From Gammaproteobacteria bacterium (GTDB lineage: Bacteria; Pseudomonadota; Gammaproteobacteria; SZUA-229), in the NCBI GenBank assembly GCA_016191795.1, contig JACPVK010000405.1:1-5637 (forward strand): a stretch of 5,637 bases of DNA, given 5' to 3'. Below, one piece after another: positions 5,293 to 5,637 of the stretch. The notes beneath the pieces were generated by a model that searched no databases, was not told where the DNA came from, and was given only the letters and a program-made list of their open reading frames with translations. The position numbers and the translations under genes were made by a program. Every line of letters begins with the position of its first letter. The first letter of the stretch is position 1.

Positions 5293-5637
5293 ATGAATAC
5301 ACCATCACTTATGCAAAAAGCGTTGAGCGAGCAATGGCATCAGTTACCACCCGCGTTGCAGGCGCATTACCAGCATCAAACCAATACCGATGTTGGAAAC
5401 CTGAGCATCGAATATCCATCCCACATGCAGCCTTATCTTTCATTGTTGCATGCTATGGGCGCATTGATTAACCGACGCGGCAAAAACATTGCCACCACCG
5501 TGGAGAAGCACACTCAAGGCCACATCCAGCACTGGAAACGATCCATCTTCTTTTCAAATAACGATATTGTTTATTTCAAAAGTTTCTGGGTGCACGATAA
5601 AAACAACGAACTCATTGAATATGTTAATGCATTCATC
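5293..5637 (+). CDS. Possible DUF4166-like protein, N-terminal part (3' end outside window)
   Basis: The frame is open from ATG 5293 to the window edge (115 codons). GAGG at 5282-5285 lies 7 nt upstream and overlaps the stop of the DUF2269 gene, so it belongs to the same operon, 9 bp downstream. The protein starts MNTPSLMQKALSEQWHQLPP, then LQAHYQHQ, and later has a strand-rich part: IATTVEKHTQ (residues about 72-81), HIQHWKRSIFFSNND and YFKSFWVHDKNNELIEYVNAF. An N-terminal 'LPPALQ.H' followed by a 'W.R.. F.S' strand recalls DUF4166, a family I associate with SDR-type and membrane partners. The match is weak by eye. There is no signal peptide or membrane helix in the visible part, so it is probably cytoplasmic. 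Coding status is well supported by the ribosome site and frame; the family call is tentative. Confidence 0.55.
   Translation, partial: MNTPSLMQKALSEQWHQLPPALQAHYQHQTNTDVGNLSIEYPSHMQPYLSLLHAMGALINRRGKNIATTVEKHTQGHIQHWKRSIFFSNNDIVYFKSFWVHDKNNELIEYVNAFI

Noticed and set aside
5280..5471. Plus-strand frame starting TTG at 5280
   Set aside because: It is out of frame with the well-supported ATG at 5293, which has a GAGG site at the right distance and stays open to the window edge.

Overview
The window looks like the chromosome of a mid-to-low GC gammaproteobacterium. The reasons are moderate GC, clear AGGAG/GAGG ribosome sites, tightly packed operons with ATGA-type overlaps, a REP-like palindrome, and protein families common in Proteobacteria. 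I cannot name the genus with confidence. There are no tRNA or rRNA genes, CRISPR arrays, transposase genes or phage genes.

Left half (1-2357, minus strand). Four co-directional genes are read towards position 1. The order is a SUFU-domain protein (2357-1629), a helical protein of unknown function (1422-835), a DUF1877/YfbM-like protein (800-237), and the N-terminal part of a probable DUF1444-like protein (220 to beyond the left edge). SUFU domains in bacteria are best known as immunity proteins of polymorphic toxins, for example YqcF. The set therefore looks like a cluster of small cytoplasmic immunity-type or accessory proteins, but no toxin gene is visible. A 32-bp perfect inverted repeat made of two head-to-head ATTCCCGA...TCGGGAAT units sits between the SUFU gene and the helical-protein gene. 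It resembles a REP doublet (REPIN) or small MITE.

Divergent region (2358-2516). This AT-rich stretch separates the minus-strand unit from the plus-strand genes. It holds a plausible sigma70-type promoter for the regulator gene and nearly co-centred inverted repeats.

Right half (2517-5637, plus strand). The first gene encodes an AraC-family regulator with about seven membrane-spanning segments before its C-terminal double helix-turn-helix. After a 102-bp gap carrying three copies of ATTCCGG comes a tight operon. It encodes a 116-residue three-pass membrane protein of unknown function, an atypical SDR (NDUFA9-like epimerase fold), a DUF2269 integral membrane protein, and an incomplete protein weakly resembling DUF4166. 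Genes two to four overlap or are spaced by less than 10 bp, so the products probably act together, most likely at the inner membrane. My reading is that the membrane-embedded AraC protein senses something at the membrane and controls this small redox/membrane operon, possibly through the ATTCCGG repeats. That regulatory link is inferred.
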